Assembly: GCA_964350895.1 (NCBI GenBank)
Contig: CAYGMG010000098.1
Coordinates: 1 to 15,551 of the forward strand
From: Pseudomarimonas sp964350895
Lineage (GTDB): Bacteria > Pseudomonadota > Gammaproteobacteria > Xanthomonadales > Xanthomonadaceae
Direction: 5' to 3'
Length of the DNA: 15,551 bases
Each line of letters opens with the position of its first letter. Positions within the stretch are counted from its first letter, which is position 1. The notes below the pieces were generated by a model. That model worked only from the letters and a program-made list of their open reading frames with translations, made no database searches and had not been told where the DNA came from. Position numbers and translations under genes: made by a program. Positions 13,727-15,551 of the stretch are shown piece by piece.

Positions 13727-15262
13727 TCAGTCCTCGGCGACCGGACCGTTCCAGCGCAGCTCGTAGAGCTCGGGCAGGCGGTCCTTGAGGATGGTCACCG
13801 TGCCGTGCTCGTGCAGGGTACGCAGCAGGTCGAGATTGACCTCGGCGACCAGCAGGGCCTCGGCATTCGGCGCCGCTTCGTTGATGATCGAATCGCCGGG
13901 GAAAGCGTAGTCCGACGGGGTGAACACCGCCGACTGCGCGTAGTGGGTGTCCGAGGCCTGGACCTTGGGCAGGCTGCCCACCGCGCCGGCGATCGCCACG
14001 TAGCACTCGTTCTCGATCGCCCGCGCCCGGGTGCATAGCCGCACCCGCTGGTAGCCGTTCTTCATTTCGGTCAGGAAGGGCACGAAGAGTATCTGCATGC
14101 CTTGGTCGGCAAGGATGCGCGGAAGCTCCGGGAACTCGCTGTCGTAGCAGATCAGGATGCCGATCTTTCCGCAGTCGGTATCGAAGGCGCGCAGCTCGCG
14201 GCCGCCGACCATGCCCCACCAGCGCCGCTCGCCCGGGGTGATGTGGATCTTGCGCTGTTCATCGCGTGAACCATCGCGGCGCAGCAGGTAGGCGACGTTG
14301 TACAGCTTGCCGTCCTCCTTGAGCGGCAGGCTGCCGGCGATGATGTTGATGTTGTAGCTCACCGCCAGCTGGCTCAGCCGGTCGCAGATCGCCGGCGTGT
14401 CATCGGCCAGCAGGCGGATCGCCTGGGCCGGGGTGGCGTCGCCGAAACGCGCCATCATCCCCATGTGGAACAGCTCCGGGAACAGCACGAAATCCGCGCG
14501 CACCGCGCCCATCGCGTCGACGTAGAACTCGGTTTGCTGGAGCAGGGATTCGAGCGATTCGACCGGGCGCATCTGCCACTGCACCAGTCCGATACGGACC
14601 AGGCTGCGCTGCCGTCGATGCAGGTCGGCCTTGGGCTGCCAGTAGATGTTGTTCCACTCGATCAGGGTGGCATAGGCCTTCGACTCGGCATCGAAGTGCA
14701 GGTAGTCGGTGAGCACCTTGCGCACGTGGAAGCCGTTGGCAATCTGGAAGCTCAGCACCGGGTCGTAGATTTCTTTCTGCGAGACCTTGGCGATGTATTC
14801 CTTGGGGCTCATCTGGCTGGCATGGTCGGCATAGCCGGGAATCCGCCCACCGGCGATGATCGCGCGCAGGCCGAGGTTCTCGCACAGCGCCTTGCGCGCG
14901 TCGTAGAGACGGCCACCCAGGCGCATGTTGCGGTAGTCCGGGTCGACCATCATGTCGAGCCCATAGAGCACGTCGCCGTCGCGGTCGAAGGTGCTGAAGC
15001 TGAGCTTGCCGGTGATGTCCTCGTAGCGATGGGCATCGCCGAACTTCGGATAGTCGACGATCAGCGCCAGCGCAAAGGCCACCGGCACTCCGCCGACGGT
15101 GACGCAGAGCTGGCCTTCGGGGAACAGGTCGAGCAGCTTGCCGATGTGCTGCAGTCCCCAGGGCAGCCCGCCAATGCCGGCGTAGGCGCGCTCGGTGACT
15201 TCGGCCATGCGCTGGTAGTCGTCCATGCGCAGGTTGCGGATCTCGATCAGCTCTTCTTTCAT
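13727..15262 (-). CDS. GNAT acetyltransferase-carbon-nitrogen hydrolase fusion
   Basis: The 511-residue protein joins two enzyme domains. Residues about 5-210 are a GNAT-like N-acetyltransferase (IRNLRMDDYQRMAEV at 8-22; acetyl-CoA motif region VDPDYRNMRLGGRLYDARK at 106-124; AGGRIPGY at 137-144). Residues about 221-500 are a nitrilase-superfamily amidohydrolase with a complete catalytic triad: Glu263 in FPELFHMG, Lys338 in RKIHITPGE and Cys372 in ILICYDSEFPE. The domain order and length fit the nitrilase branch with a RimI-like N-terminal domain; Bacillus subtilis YhcX is of this type. The substrate is not known for the family, so I give none. The ATG at 15262 has GGAG with five bases between, a strong site; the frame upstream to 15334 carries no family sequence. 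It converges on hppA and diverges from ppa. Confidence 0.93.
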   Translation of the reverse strand: MKEELIEIRNLRMDDYQRMAEVTERAYAGIGGLPWGLQHIGKLLDLFPEGQLCVTVGGVPVAFALALIVDYPKFGDAHRYEDITGKLSFSTFDRDGDVLYGLDMMVDPDYRNMRLGGRLYDARKALCENLGLRAIIAGGRIPGYADHASQMSPKEYIAKVSQKEIYDPVLSFQIANGFHVRKVLTDYLHFDAESKAYATLIEWNNIYWQPKADLHRRQRSLVRIGLVQWQMRPVESLESLLQQTEFYVDAMGAVRADFVLFPELFHMGMMARFGDATPAQAIRLLADDTPAICDRLSQLAVSYNINIIAGSLPLKEDGKLYNVAYLLRRDGSRDEQRKIHITPGERRWWGMVGGRELRAFDTDCGKIGILICYDSEFPELPRILADQGMQILFVPFLTEMKNGYQRVRLCTRARAIENECYVAIAGAVGSLPKVQASDTHYAQSAVFTPSDYAFPGDSIINEAAPNAEALLVAEVNLDLLRTLHEHGTVTILKDRLPELYELRWNGPVAED

Positions 15263-15427
15263 CGTCGCTCCAGCGCAAGAATTGCCTGCCATCCTGCCAG
15301 AGCCGGCGTTCAGCGGAGCGAATCGGCCGGGCAATGCTGCACCGCAACAGCCGCTGGCGTATCATTTCCGCCCTCATTCCGCCGGCGGGGCGCGACACTG
15401 CCCGCCGCACCGACCAAGGAAACCGCC
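15263..15427. promoter_or_regulatory. divergent control region for the GNAT-nitrilase gene and ppa
   Basis: TATCAT at 15360-15365 is a plausible -10 box for ppa (five of six matches to consensus), without a convincing -35. Between it and the start codon GGCGGG (15384-15389) can pair with CCCGCC (15401-15406) across an 11-base loop. AAGGA at 15416-15420 is the ppa ribosome binding site, seven bases before the ATG. I see no clear promoter for the opposite gene. Confidence 0.35.
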
Positions 15428-15551
15428 ATGGGCCTCGACCTCGTCCCCACCGGCCGCGATGTGCCGCACGAAATCAACGTCATCATCGAGATCCCCAAGG
15501 ACGCCGAGCCGGTCAAGTACGAGGTCGACAAGGCCACCGGCGCGATCTTCG
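15428..15551 (+). CDS. ppa: soluble inorganic pyrophosphatase, N-terminal part (cut by window end)
   Basis: Only the first 41 codons are present. They read as the N-terminus of family I soluble pyrophosphatase: VPTGRDVPHEINVIIEIPKD (6-25) followed by EPVKYEVDKATGAIF (27-41), which lines up closely with the E. coli Ppa start (VIEIP...PIKYEIDK.SGA.F). Lys30 and the Glu32 region correspond to the conserved KYE substrate-site motif; the metal-binding aspartates lie beyond the window. The enzyme hydrolyses PPi to two Pi in the cytoplasm with Mg2+, pulling biosynthetic reactions forward. The ATG at 15428 has AAGGA seven bases upstream. It lies about 1.8 kb beyond hppA, on the same strand, and is divergent from the GNAT-nitrilase gene. 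Confidence 0.9.
   Translation, partial: MGLDLVPTGRDVPHEINVIIEIPKDAEPVKYEVDKATGAIF

Noticed and set aside
13212..14219. Minus-strand frame joining the end of the GNAT-nitrilase gene to hppA antisense
   Set aside because: It is out of frame with the nitrilase and its second half is antisense hppA; it also crosses the terminator.

Overview
This GC-rich window is densely packed with housekeeping and metabolic genes and shows no phage, insertion sequence, CRISPR array or RNA gene. The gene set and neighbour order suggest a gammaproteobacterium of the Xanthomonadales (Lysobacterales) type: thiE overlapping hemL with a divergent rubredoxin, a short adenylate kinase upstream of mpl, a pyrophosphate-dependent phosphofructokinase in place of an ATP enzyme, and an H+-pumping pyrophosphatase. 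The taxonomic assignment is inferred from gene content only.

Layout. 1-1471 (+): a short leader, a DUF192 lipoprotein or secreted protein, and a SirB1-type protein. 1529-3723: rubredoxin (-) divergent from thiE-hemL (+), which overlap by ATGA (thiamine and tetrapyrrole synthesis). 3733-4554 (-): an HSDL2-like short-chain dehydrogenase converging on hemL. 4654-6681 (+): a large DedA/PAP2/LssY membrane protein with a possible leaderless start. 6771-9893 (-): an apparent operon running adk, a small membrane protein, mpl (peptidoglycan recycling ligase, GTG start) and a stand-alone LON-domain protein.

9894-15551 is the most coherent region. Divergent from adk lies pfp (PPi-dependent 6-phosphofructokinase), followed by hppA (membrane proton-pumping pyrophosphatase with the K+-independent signature) and a strong intrinsic terminator. 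A convergent GNAT-nitrilase fusion gene comes next. The window ends inside a divergent gene whose first 41 codons match soluble family I inorganic pyrophosphatase (ppa). Three ways of using PPi therefore lie within about 5.5 kb, and adk is next door: PPi can phosphorylate fructose 6-phosphate, drive a proton gradient, or be hydrolysed.

No wholly new system is evident. The points most worth checking are the PPi gene neighbourhood, the PAP2 domain that has lost its catalytic motifs, the HSDL2-like SDR with Ala where the catalytic Ser is expected, the GNAT-nitrilase fusion of unknown substrate next to ppa, and the palindrome and C9 tract in the adk/pfp control region.
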